A stretch of DNA of 64,000 nt from Fictibacillus phosphorivorans. GTDB taxonomy: Bacteria; Bacillota; Bacilli; Bacillales; Fictibacillaceae. Below the pieces are notes generated by a model. That model did no database searches. It was not told where the DNA came from and worked only from the letters and a program-made list of their open reading frames with translations. Of the stretch, positions 33,529 through 41,412 are shown piece after piece. Position 1 is the stretch's first letter; the number at the start of each line of letters is the position of its first letter. The DNA is taken from positions 1 to 64,000 of the forward strand of contig NZ_JAMBOR010000006.1 in NCBI RefSeq assembly GCF_023715845.1, in the 5' to 3' direction. A program made the position numbers and the translations under genes.

Positions 33529-35184
33529 TTATAAGCTAACTTCTTTTGAACCGGTCACCTTAAAGAAGATTAAGAGAGAAACTACTGTTGTAACCGTTAA
33601 GATCGTCGATAGTGCGGCAGCTGTACCATAACTCGCCCTGATGACTTCAGAATAGATGGCAACAGACATCGTTCTCGTATTCCCTGTAAATAGAATAATA
33701 GAGGAACTTAATTCATTGATGACCGTAATCCAACTTAATAGTGCCCCGGCTAAGACGCCCGGCATCATGAGGCGCGCTGTTACATTGATAAAGGTCCTCA
33801 TGGGTGAATAGCCTAAACTGATCGAAGCTTCTTCCATACTCGGACTAAGCTGATAGATGATCGCCGCACTCGAACGCATGGTGTAAGGCAGACGCCGGAT
33901 GATATACGATATGATCAAGATGCTTGCTGTCCCGCTGAGTAATAAAGGGGCTTTATTAAAGGCAAGCAATAGCGTAATCCCCAGCACCGAACCTGGCACG
34001 ATATAAGGAAACATCGCAATCGTATCAATGAACGAGGTAAAAAAGTTCTTCCTTCTTACCGACGCGTAGGAGATGAGCATCCCGAGCACAATGATGATGA
34101 TAAGTGCGATGATCCCATACACATAGGTGTTCAAGATGGAATCACCCATGCGGTCTAATACTTTTCGATAGCTATCAAACGTAAAGCCATCGATAAACAT
34201 CGCTCCTCTTGTTTTTAAGAAGGAGGTATAGATCACCGTTACTTGCGGAATGATCGCTAATCCAACAATAACATATATGAACAAATGGGCTAATACGTTT
34301 TTTATCCCTTTTGTCTTTGCAGGTTGGATCGGTCTAAGGGAGCTCATCTCATAGGATTTCTTGTTGACTACATATTTTTGCGCGATAAAGATCACCGTTG
34401 TAATCAGTATCATAATCGTTGATAGAGCCGCAGCAAAATGGGCATCTCCGCCTACTTCACTAATAAATTCCGAGTAAATCAAAACAGGCATGGTCGAATA
34501 TCCCTCGCCGATCAACATCGGAGTACCGAAATCAGCCAGCGAGTTCATAAACACAAGCATGGCACCTGCTAATACGGTTGGCAGCACAAGCGGTAAGATG
34601 AGGGTCGTCATTTTCTTGATCCCCGTCACGCCTAAGCTTTCCGCCGCCTCACTCAAAGACGAGTCCATCTTCTTTAAAGCACCCGAAACATATAAATAGA
34701 TATAAGGGAATAATTTCAACGTAAACACTAATAGGATTCCGCTAAACCCATAAATACTTGGAACGGTTACACCAAAATGCTCCATGAAGAACTTTGAGAC
34801 AACCCCGCTCCTGCCCAGCAACAGGATCCAGGAATACGCTCCGATAAATGGAGGCGAAAGAACGGAAATAATGATAAGAATCTCAATAATTCCTTTACCG
34901 CGGATTTGTAAGGTCGCCATCAGATAAGCAAGCGGAACACCGATCGCGATCGACAGAACGGTTACCGAAATCGTAACTGCAAAGCTATGCAACAGTGATT
35001 GATAGTAATATTTCTTTTCAAAAAAGGTCTGGAAATGTTCCAGTGTAAAGGACCCATCACTCCCTTGAAAACTGCCGAGCAACAACGAGCCTAACGGATA
35101 GATCAAGAATACCGCAAAAAAGAGAAACATGATCAGTGTCATGATATTCCAAAAGTCTAGCTTCTGATTCAGTTCACTCCACAT
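33529..35184 (-). CDS. ABC importer permease, fused two-domain type
   Basis: A 551-residue permease with two BPD-type membrane domains in one chain (about twelve helices). Each half has the EAA loop that contacts the ATPase: SSLSEAAESLGVTGIKKMT near residue 175 and SPSMEEASISLGYSPMRTF near residue 455. Fused permeases are typical of ferric (FbpB/SfuB), thiamine (ThiP), 2-aminoethylphosphonate and hexose-phosphate (AfuB) importers. It overlaps the ATPase gene by 11 bases. Confidence 0.92.
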   Translation of the reverse strand: MWSELNQKLDFWNIMTLIMFLFFAVFLIYPLGSLLLGSFQGSDGSFTLEHFQTFFEKKYYYQSLLHSFAVTISVTVLSIAIGVPLAYLMATLQIRGKGIIEILIIISVLSPPFIGAYSWILLLGRSGVVSKFFMEHFGVTVPSIYGFSGILLVFTLKLFPYIYLYVSGALKKMDSSLSEAAESLGVTGIKKMTTLILPLVLPTVLAGAMLVFMNSLADFGTPMLIGEGYSTMPVLIYSEFISEVGGDAHFAAALSTIMILITTVIFIAQKYVVNKKSYEMSSLRPIQPAKTKGIKNVLAHLFIYVIVGLAIIPQVTVIYTSFLKTRGAMFIDGFTFDSYRKVLDRMGDSILNTYVYGIIALIIIIVLGMLISYASVRRKNFFTSFIDTIAMFPYIVPGSVLGITLLLAFNKAPLLLSGTASILIISYIIRRLPYTMRSSAAIIYQLSPSMEEASISLGYSPMRTFINVTARLMMPGVLAGALLSWITVINELSSSIILFTGNTRTMSVAIYSEVIRASYGTAAALSTILTVTTVVSLLIFFKVTGSKEVSL

Positions 35185-36283
35185 ATCGGGTCACTCCCGC
35201 TATGAGACTTGTCTCACCATCTGCGGTAAATACATTGATCTTTTCTGGGATGGCTTCCAAATGAACCACTTCCCCCACTTCAATGAAACGATTTTTCAAG
35301 TTCGTATCTTGTGTGAATTCAATGCTCCTTCCATCATCAAGGACAAGTTCATAATTGATGTATTTTCCAAGGAAGTTGCGGTGTTTAACCGTAGCACGGA
35401 TGCCTGTATGATCCTCAGAAAGAGTAAACTCTTCCGGACGAACCGCGATCATCACCGAAGCCTCAGCTTGCGCTTCTTCAGTTAACGTATCGATCGCGAC
35501 GCGGTAATCCTTAGTCAAATGAACGTACGTCGTGCCATTCTCTTTTTCCACGGTACCTGTAAAGAGGTTGGAATGCCCGATAAAAGTAGCGACAAACGCG
35601 TTAAAAGGTCTTAAATAGATCGTATCCGGATAGCCCACCTGCTGAATGAATCCATCCTTCATAACCGCGATCCGGTCTGAGATGGCTAGTGCTTCCTCCT
35701 GGTCATGCGTCACATAAACCGTCGTGATACCGATTGATCGTTGGATCTCACTGATCGCCCGGCGCATATCGATTCTGAGCTTGGCATCGAGATTCGATAA
35801 CGGCTCATCCATTAAGAGCACTTTCGGGTGGATGACGATCGCTCTCGCTAAAGCAACACGCTGCTGCTGTCCCCCTGACAGACGATTTGGAAGACGATCT
35901 TTGTATGCCGTGATTTGTACCGTCTCAATGATCTCATCGAGACGCTTGATCATTTCTTGTTTGCTGATCTTCCGGTTCTTCAGCCCATATTTCACATTGT
36001 TGTAAACAGTCATATGCGGAAAGATCGCATAGTTTTGAAAGACCATCCCAATGTTTCGCTTATGAGCAGGAATGTCATTGATCGACTGGTCATCAAAGGA
36101 AATCGTTCCACCATCGATGCTGTGAAATCCAGCAATCATTCGAAGCAACGTCGTTTTCCCGCACCCCGACGGACCTAACAGGGTAAACAATTCCCCTGGC
36201 TTGATCATTACATTTAAATTTGAGATCACTGTATTTTTATCATAGTCTTTCCGTACTTGTTCAAACTTGATGGATGTACTCAA
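35174..36283 (-). CDS. ABC importer ATPase with TOBE domain
   Basis: A 369-residue ATPase that powers the 33.5 kb permease. Walker A is GPSGCGKTT (about residues 38-46), the signature LSGGQQQRVALARA, Walker B LLMDEPLSNLDAKL and the switch His in YVTHDQEEALAISDR. The C-terminal 120 residues form a TOBE_2 regulatory domain (ATVKHRNFLGKYINYEL). FbpC/PotA-type layout. TTG start at 36283, with AAGGAGGAGAC upstream. Confidence 0.93.
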   Translation of the reverse strand: MSTSIKFEQVRKDYDKNTVISNLNVMIKPGELFTLLGPSGCGKTTLLRMIAGFHSIDGGTISFDDQSINDIPAHKRNIGMVFQNYAIFPHMTVYNNVKYGLKNRKISKQEMIKRLDEIIETVQITAYKDRLPNRLSGGQQQRVALARAIVIHPKVLLMDEPLSNLDAKLRIDMRRAISEIQRSIGITTVYVTHDQEEALAISDRIAVMKDGFIQQVGYPDTIYLRPFNAFVATFIGHSNLFTGTVEKENGTTYVHLTKDYRVAIDTLTEEAQAEASVMIAVRPEEFTLSEDHTGIRATVKHRNFLGKYINYELVLDDGRSIEFTQDTNLKNRFIEVGEVVHLEAIPEKINVFTADGETSLIAGVTRYVE

Positions 36284-36335
36284 CGTCTGTCTCCTCCTTA
36301 TGCCTCTCTCTATCTAGCAACCCCGATTATTTTAA

Positions 36336-36366
36336 AAGAGTATGAGTCACGAACAACTCATACTCT
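36336..36366 (-). terminator. Hairpin between binding-protein and ATPase genes
   Basis: AGAGTATGAGT and ACTCATACTCT around an 8-base loop, with TTTTAAAA after it on the minus strand. This leaky stop or RNA-end stabiliser would give more binding protein than ATPase, as usual for ABC importers. Confidence 0.65.
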
Positions 36367-36377
36367 CAACATGCCGT

Positions 36378-37424
36378 TTAATTACTTGTAAAAATATCTT
36401 TAAATTTATCAAGGATAATCTCTTTGTTCTTATTGGACCATTCTTGATCATCTTCAATTAAGTGGATATCCTTCAATGGCTTCATGCCGATATCTTCTTT
36501 AATTTGTACAGTAGATAAAATCGGACGACGGTTTAATTCGTTCGCCACCAAAGTCTGGGATTCTTCATTCGTAATAAAATCAACGAACTTCTTAGCGTTC
36601 TCTAGATTGTTCGCACCTTTGATAATGACAACTCCATCCGGCTTTACAATTGTTCCTTCTTTTGGATACACAATGTCTACAGGTGCTCCATCGTTCATGT
36701 AGTTGACGACAGGTTCTTCAAACGTAAGCCCGACCGAATATTCACCATCAGCCACACCTTTATACACAGCAGAAGAGCCACTCAATAATTTATGATCCAG
36801 GTTTCCGATCAGTTTGCCGACATAGTCCCAGCCTTTTTCGGGATCACCATTACCCATGGCATACAATTGGTTGATCACCTGTTCAAAAGAAGAAGAGGAT
36901 TTCGAAGGATCAGCGAATGCGATCTTTCCTTTTAATTTTTTGTTTAATAGATCTTCATAGCCCTCAATTTTCATATCACCCGCAAGGTTCTTGTTCACCA
37001 TGATGACACTTGGAACTAAAGAAAACCGTGTAATATAACCGTCTTCGTTTTTATATTCATCGATGACCTTATCTTCATTCTTGGATTGATATTTCTCAAA
37101 ATGATCCGTAAATGGTTCAAGTGAAGAAAGTGAGCCGCCCCACATCACGTCACCTAATGGATTTTCCCCTTCAGACTCGATTCTTTTTAAAAGTTCTCCT
37201 GCTCCTGCCGAGATGACTTCTACTTTAATGCCCGTCTCATCCTCGAACTCCTTCACCAATGGTTCGTTGAATTCAATCGGATTCGGTGAATAGACCACAA
37301 GCTCATTGCTTGCACCCTTGCCACCCGTTTTTTCTGAATCACCTTCTGATGAACAGCCTGTTAAGATTCCTGATATCCCTAAAGCGGCTACTAATGCTGC
37401 TGACAAAAACTTGCTCTTTTTCAT
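36378..37424 (-). CDS. ABC importer solute-binding lipoprotein
   Basis: A 348-residue lipoprotein: signal KFLSAALVAALGISGILTGC with lipobox L-T-G-C, then a Glu/Ser-rich linker and a periplasmic-binding-protein type II fold beginning ELVVYSPNPIEFNEPLVKEFE. It resembles FbpA/AfuA/PhnS proteins. At the place where ferric-binding proteins have a tyrosine pair, this one reads GEYSVGLTFEEPVVNYMNDG, with no adjacent tyrosines. With two cre sites upstream and a YesMN-type sensor pair, I infer an anionic carbon compound (organophosphate/phosphonate or sugar phosphate) rather than iron. GGGGGAG precedes ATG 37424. Confidence 0.88.
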   Translation of the reverse strand: MKKSKFLSAALVAALGISGILTGCSSEGDSEKTGGKGASNELVVYSPNPIEFNEPLVKEFEDETGIKVEVISAGAGELLKRIESEGENPLGDVMWGGSLSSLEPFTDHFEKYQSKNEDKVIDEYKNEDGYITRFSLVPSVIMVNKNLAGDMKIEGYEDLLNKKLKGKIAFADPSKSSSSFEQVINQLYAMGNGDPEKGWDYVGKLIGNLDHKLLSGSSAVYKGVADGEYSVGLTFEEPVVNYMNDGAPVDIVYPKEGTIVKPDGVVIIKGANNLENAKKFVDFITNEESQTLVANELNRRPILSTVQIKEDIGMKPLKDIHLIEDDQEWSNKNKEIILDKFKDIFTSN

Positions 37425-37447
37425 CAATCGATCTCCCCCATCCCTTT

Positions 37448-37461
37448 TTTAAGCGTTTTCA
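37448..37461 (-). promoter_or_regulatory. cre-like CcpA site 2
   Basis: On the minus strand TGAAAACGCTTAAA matches the cre consensus TGWAARCGYTWNCW at 13 of 14 positions. It lies 24 bases before the binding-protein start, 31 bases (about three helical turns) from the other site. Confidence 0.6.
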
Positions 37462-37478
37462 TTGTTGTTACATCAAAT

Positions 37479-37510
37479 ATTAAGCGCTTTCATAATGTTC
37501 AACAATCCAA
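37479..37510 (-). promoter_or_regulatory. Promoter with overlapping cre site 1
   Basis: On the minus strand a TTGTTG -35, 17-base spacer and TAATAT -10 can be drawn; TGAAAGCGCTTAAT (37479-37492), 13 of 14 cre positions, covers the -10. CcpA binding here would block transcription of the importer operon when glucose is present. Confidence 0.65.
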
Positions 37511-37593
37511 AAAAATGACGTAAATATCGGAAAAAATGAACAAAAAATTAGCCCCCTTATATGTAGGAGGCAAATAGAGTTTAGAACTTACCG

Positions 37594-38064
37594 TTATTTT
37601 TCTTTTAATTTCTTCATTTCCAGTTTAAAAACTTCTATACTTTTTCTCATGTAATCATTGATTATGTTAAATTCCTCTGGACTATAATCGGAAGTGATTT
37701 TCCCCATTTCCTTCCCGAAGGATTGAAAGTAAGGACCGATTTCAGAAGCAATCTTTTCAAAGTTTGCTTTGACATTCACTTTTCTCCTGTCACTTCCATC
37801 TCTCTCCCTGTACACAAAGTCCTTTTTTTCTAACCGGTCGAGAACCGTGGTCACCATACCTGTAGATAACCCCGTAATCGAAGCGATCTGTCCAGCCGTC
37901 AACCCTTCGGATGGAATGATTCCTAATACTTTATAATCGGTCAGATTTAAACCTACTTTTTCTGCCATCGTTTGATGGAACATGATTAGATTCAAACTGA
38001 ATTCTTGTCCCAAGTTTTTGGACTCATTTTCATTCGTATGATTTTTTGTTGACAATTTTATCAC
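37594..38064 (-). CDS. MarR-family transcriptional regulator
   Basis: A 156-residue winged-helix regulator. The HTH is seen in LTAGQIASITGLSTGMVTTVLDRLEKKDFVYRERDGSDRR (conserved wing D-x-R-D-R-R type). It is divergent from two membrane-protein genes and probably controls them; the shared gap has CTCTA-AAA-TAGAG and direct repeats of GAGATACTT. GTG 38064 is a workable start, with TTG 38055 as alternative. Confidence 0.88.
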   Translation of the reverse strand: MIKLSTKNHTNENESKNLGQEFSLNLIMFHQTMAEKVGLNLTDYKVLGIIPSEGLTAGQIASITGLSTGMVTTVLDRLEKKDFVYRERDGSDRRKVNVKANFEKIASEIGPYFQSFGKEMGKITSDYSPEEFNIINDYMRKSIEVFKLEMKKLKEK

Positions 38065-38082
38065 ACCACTCTACTATAAAAT

Positions 38083-38145
38083 TAACTCTAAAATAGAGAT
38101 ACTTAATTTTCGAGATACTTTATTTTTGAGTATAAATAAATTTTA
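38083..38145. promoter_or_regulatory. Divergent MarR control region
   Basis: CTCTAAAATAGAG, then GAGATACTTAATTTTC, GAGATACTTTATTTTT and GAGTATAAA in series. The repeated GAGATACTTWATTTT units are 17 bases apart and lie between divergent starts. Confidence 0.5.
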
Positions 38146-38170
38146 AACGAACCATGAGGAGATAACAACA

Positions 38171-38728
38171 ATGCTGGACGAGTTTATAAATACCTTTTTC
38201 TATAGCTTTCTGCTGCCGATTAAAGAAGGATTTCAGATTTTTGTTTGGTCGAATGCATTTTATTTTTCGATACCGATCCTGTTTCTTCTTTCTATTCCTC
38301 ATGCAATTATGCGATTTTTCCAAGTTGCAAAGAAAATAAGGACAAATTATTATGGCGTTCTCGAACTATTCGTATGGTTATCTCGGCTCCTGCAATATTC
38401 ATTAATCGTGTTTATTGGAAATGATAGACCTGTGGGACATCTATTTTTGAAACAAGAGTGGACGAACATCTTTCAGGGGTTTAATCTTATCGATTCTAAT
38501 CAACTGATCTGGGGTCTTGTGGGGTACTGCATCATATTCGGCATATACAATATAATCTTGCATCTCGTCATAAGGAAAAATTGGACAATCCGTCTATACG
38601 AAAAGGTATTCCATTCTAATACCTCCAATAAGGAGGCTGTTCATTCAGCCACGATCTTGGTGTTTAAAAACTTGTTCCTTATCCCTGTTAGCATCATTTA
38701 TCTGTTAAAACTATTTCAATTTATCTAG
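38171..38728 (+). CDS. Four-helix membrane protein, paralogue 1
   Basis: A 185-residue membrane protein with about four hydrophobic segments. Motifs shared with the next gene are SIPHAIMRFFQ (there SLIPSIIRAFQ), LELFVWLSRLLQYSLIVFIG (there LEVIVAISRVFLFLFMISIG) and FKNLFLIPVSIIYLL (there FLKNMSVIPLSLVYML). The two are therefore an ancient tandem duplication. No family is recognised. GAGGAG lies about ten bases before ATG 38171. It is probably regulated by the divergent MarR protein. Confidence 0.7.
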   Translation: MLDEFINTFFYSFLLPIKEGFQIFVWSNAFYFSIPILFLLSIPHAIMRFFQVAKKIRTNYYGVLELFVWLSRLLQYSLIVFIGNDRPVGHLFLKQEWTNIFQGFNLIDSNQLIWGLVGYCIIFGIYNIILHLVIRKNWTIRLYEKVFHSNTSNKEAVHSATILVFKNLFLIPVSIIYLLKLFQFI

Positions 38729-38734
38729 AGCGAG

Positions 38735-39295
38735 ATGAAAGGACGTGAGATTATTAAATCTTCTGAGGTTTGGCATTATGGCAAAGTTGGATTAGACACT
38801 CTTACAACGTCTATTCGTTTTTTCTACAGCCATTTTACGTGGTTGCTGGTTTCCCTTATCCCCTCCATCATCCGTGCCTTTCAAATGTGGAGTTCTGAAA
38901 CACCCTTTTGGTTAGAAGTGATCGTTGCGATTTCAAGAGTTTTTCTTTTTTTATTCATGATCAGCATAGGGGCAAAGGTCCCTATGAGTGAACTTAGGAA
39001 TAAGCTATTTTGGGAAAAGCTTACTCATTCGTGGTCCATTCATTTTACTAAGAATTGGCCATATGGGGTTGTTGCCCAAATCATTGTTTTCATTGTGATT
39101 CTTTTTGGTCTCGGGAATGTAGTCATTATGTTAATCAGCCTACTCTTTCTATCTATCTTAGAATGGATGGGTATTCAGCCATCCGATCCCAGTGCTTTAT
39201 ATGATGCTTGTGTCTACTTTCTAAAAAATATGAGCGTTATTCCGTTGTCTCTCGTTTATATGCTCAACATATTTGGATTGAGACGATCTAATTGA
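38735..39295 (+). CDS. Four-helix membrane protein, paralogue 2
   Basis: A 186-residue membrane protein six bases after its paralogue, hence one operon. Four hydrophobic segments fall at about 33-50, 58-80, 112-145 and 165-182; a short basic N-terminus (MKGREIIKSSEVWHYGK) is predicted cytosolic. A pair of unlike but related small membrane proteins suggests a heteromeric channel, exporter or resistance complex; that is inference. Confidence 0.7.
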   Translation: MKGREIIKSSEVWHYGKVGLDTLTTSIRFFYSHFTWLLVSLIPSIIRAFQMWSSETPFWLEVIVAISRVFLFLFMISIGAKVPMSELRNKLFWEKLTHSWSIHFTKNWPYGVVAQIIVFIVILFGLGNVVIMLISLLFLSILEWMGIQPSDPSALYDACVYFLKNMSVIPLSLVYMLNIFGLRRSN

Positions 39296-39316
39296 TAGCG
39301 GTTAAATTGTTTAACG

Positions 39317-39354
39317 TTAAAAAGGGGCGGACACCAACGTGTCCGCCCCTTTAA
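39317..39354. terminator. Bidirectional terminator
   Basis: AAAGGGGCGGACAC and GTGTCCGCCCCTTT around CAACG, between convergent genes. Confidence 0.85.
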
Positions 39355-39361
39355 AATGCTT

Positions 39362-39958
39362 TTATCTTGGAAGTGAAAAGAACGCTCTGCTCTCACTATA
39401 GTTCCCTGCTAATCTTCCGAGTGGCTGCAGTTTCTCTAAGTCCACTTTATAATTCCCAAGGTAATAATCATCCTCGATATGATAGCGTACCATTCTCCCA
39501 ATAACGAGATGATCACTGCCGAGTTGAATGATCTGTTCGAGCTGACATTCCATCTGAATCGGCGCTTCTTTCACACGTTTTGGTTTCACGATGGTGCTGT
39601 CGATCGTGGTGAGTCCCGCCGCTTTAAACTCATCCACTTCACTTGGAAGGTTCTCAGATGTTTTATGCATCGCGTTCCCTAATGACGACGGGACCACATT
39701 GATCACAAACTGTTTTTGATTTCGTATGTTGACGAGTGTATCTTTCTCCGTTCCTTCTCGTTCGCCAACTCCCGGTCCGATCGATATACAGAGCATAGGC
39801 GGGTTTCGGGAGGCGACGTTAAAGAAGCTGAACGGCGCTAAATTCACTACTCCTTCTGTCGAGATGGTTGATACCCAGGCGATCGGTCTTGGTACGACCG
39901 AGCCTACCAATAGTTTATAAACATCCTTTTCTGTCAGGTCTTTTGGATCAAATTGCAC
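39362..39958 (-). CDS. Flavin reductase-like FMN-binding split-barrel protein
   Basis: A 198-residue protein of the DIM6/NTAB flavin reductase family: LVGSVVPRPIAWVSTISTEG and LAPFSFFNVASRNPPMLCIS form the FMN site, and the C-terminal HLVIGRMVRYHIEDDYY matches. It could reduce flavin for a partner oxygenase. The start (GTG 39958) overlaps the MFS gene stop by 11 bases, so it belongs to the same operon. Confidence 0.85.
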   Translation of the reverse strand: MQFDPKDLTEKDVYKLLVGSVVPRPIAWVSTISTEGVVNLAPFSFFNVASRNPPMLCISIGPGVGEREGTEKDTLVNIRNQKQFVINVVPSSLGNAMHKTSENLPSEVDEFKAAGLTTIDSTIVKPKRVKEAPIQMECQLEQIIQLGSDHLVIGRMVRYHIEDDYYLGNYKVDLEKLQPLGRLAGNYSESRAFFSLPR

Positions 39959-41210
39959 GTTCCTCCACCCTCTCTTTTTTCTTTTTATTCACGTTAAACA
40001 AGACGAGTAAAATCACAAAAACCACACATAACAGCCCGGTGATAAAAAACCAACCCGACGTGTAGCTGCCGTTCAAATCCACCATAAAACCGAAGACGGG
40101 CGGTGCCGCGATGACACCAAACGAACCGATCGTGATGCTCAACCCGCTCGATATGCCGGACTGTTCCGGCGGGACGAGTTCGCTCGCTAAGTTCATCCAG
40201 ATGCCGTTGAACCCCGAAACCGCAAAGCCAAATATAGCGATGATCGGAACAAGGACACCAAACGGCGTATGAGCAGGTAACAACGCTAAGGTGCTGCTAG
40301 CCAATGCCGAGAGGATGACGATCATAATAATAATGATCAGCCGTTCTCCGTTAAAGACCTTGTCACTGATCACACCCCAAGCCACTCTCCCAAACGATCC
40401 GCAAGCTTCTGAAATGACGAGCAGGACTCCCGACAAAAACAAGGAGATTCCCATCTTTTCATACGCAAAGAGCACGAGATACGTGTTTAAGCACATCTGT
40501 GCGCCGTTCAGTCCGAGTGCACTTAGGCTGACGAGTAAGAGAGGCTTGTTCTGAAGCATTTTCCACATGGCTTTATAAAAAACAGAAAGCTTCTGATCAC
40601 TGTTTCTTTGTGGCGCAGAATCTGAATCACGGTATTGAAAAAAAGACAGGACTCCAATCAGGATTAAGAGAGTAGCTGCACCGATTACGGCTGTCCGCCA
40701 GCCGTAAGAGGCGGCTATCGGCAATAAAATCACGGCCGATAATGCAGAGCCTAGCGTGACGCCCATCTGTTTGATGCCCATTGCCGTCCCGCGCTGTGTT
40801 TGAGTGAACCAGTAGATGATCCCTCTGTTTGATACCGGATGCATCGCTCCGTATCCGAGCCCGCCGATAACGACGAATAGGAGCATCGACCAAAAATGGG
40901 TAAAAAGAGTCGAGAACATAAACCCGACTCCTAAACACAATGACAATGCGAGCAAAAGCCTTCTGGATCCGAGCCGGTCCACTAAGAATCCGGCAGGGAT
41001 CGAAGACATTGCCTGTCCTAAAAAGAGCCCCGCCGGGAACATGCCGATCTGTGCTTTCGTGAGCGAAAGATCAGCTCCGATTAAGACCCCAAGCGGGACA
41101 AGTCCACGTCCCACAAAGGCGACCAATATTTGCACAATCAAGAGCCAGATCAGCATCTGCCAATGCGGTTCTAAACGACTGTGTTTGATGCTCAAACTCA
41201 AATTTGCCAT
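39948..41210 (-). CDS. MFS transporter, organic-anion type
   Basis: A 420-residue twelve-helix MFS carrier. Loop 2-3 reads AGFLVDRLGSRR (motif A, G-x-x-x-D-R-x-G-x-R) and helix 5 contains MHPVSNRGIIYWFTQTQRGTAMGIKQMG. The layout resembles carriers of monocarboxylates or aromatic/dicarboxylic acids. ATG 41210 was chosen: about 70 further upstream codons are open only because of the repeat array at 41.2 kb. Co-transcribed with the flavin reductase. Confidence 0.85.
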   Translation of the reverse strand: MANLSLSIKHSRLEPHWQMLIWLLIVQILVAFVGRGLVPLGVLIGADLSLTKAQIGMFPAGLFLGQAMSSIPAGFLVDRLGSRRLLLALSLCLGVGFMFSTLFTHFWSMLLFVVIGGLGYGAMHPVSNRGIIYWFTQTQRGTAMGIKQMGVTLGSALSAVILLPIAASYGWRTAVIGAATLLILIGVLSFFQYRDSDSAPQRNSDQKLSVFYKAMWKMLQNKPLLLVSLSALGLNGAQMCLNTYLVLFAYEKMGISLFLSGVLLVISEACGSFGRVAWGVISDKVFNGERLIIIIMIVILSALASSTLALLPAHTPFGVLVPIIAIFGFAVSGFNGIWMNLASELVPPEQSGISSGLSITIGSFGVIAAPPVFGFMVDLNGSYTSGWFFITGLLCVVFVILLVLFNVNKKKKERVEERAI

Positions 41211-41234
41211 GTCTACTTCAACTCTTTTTTTAAA

Positions 41235-41346
41235 TTTGTACAGTTGAGTCTGTTTTTGTACGGTTAACCGATTTTTTTTACAGTTACGCGACTTTTTTGT
41301 ACGATTGCTCTGTTTTTTTGTACAGTCATAGCCTATTTCTGTACAG
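41235..41346. repeat. Periodic GTAC array
   Basis: Six units with core TTGTACAGT (two variants GTACGGT/GTACGAT and one TTACAGT) start at 41238, 41258, 41278, 41299, 41320 and 41341, spacing 20, 20, 21, 21, 21. On the minus strand each unit reads ACTGTACAAAAA plus about nine variable bases. It fills the gap between the symporter stop and the MFS start. Confidence 0.8.
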
Positions 41347-41412
41347 TGACACTCATATAACCATTTATGAGGATTTTTGTTCACAAAAATTAACCTTACC
41401 TGAGTACTTTGT

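Noticed and set aside
36378-37424. Simple label as iron(III)-binding protein
   Set aside because: The adjacent tyrosines that bind iron are absent, and the operon has cre sites and a YesMN-type sensor pair.
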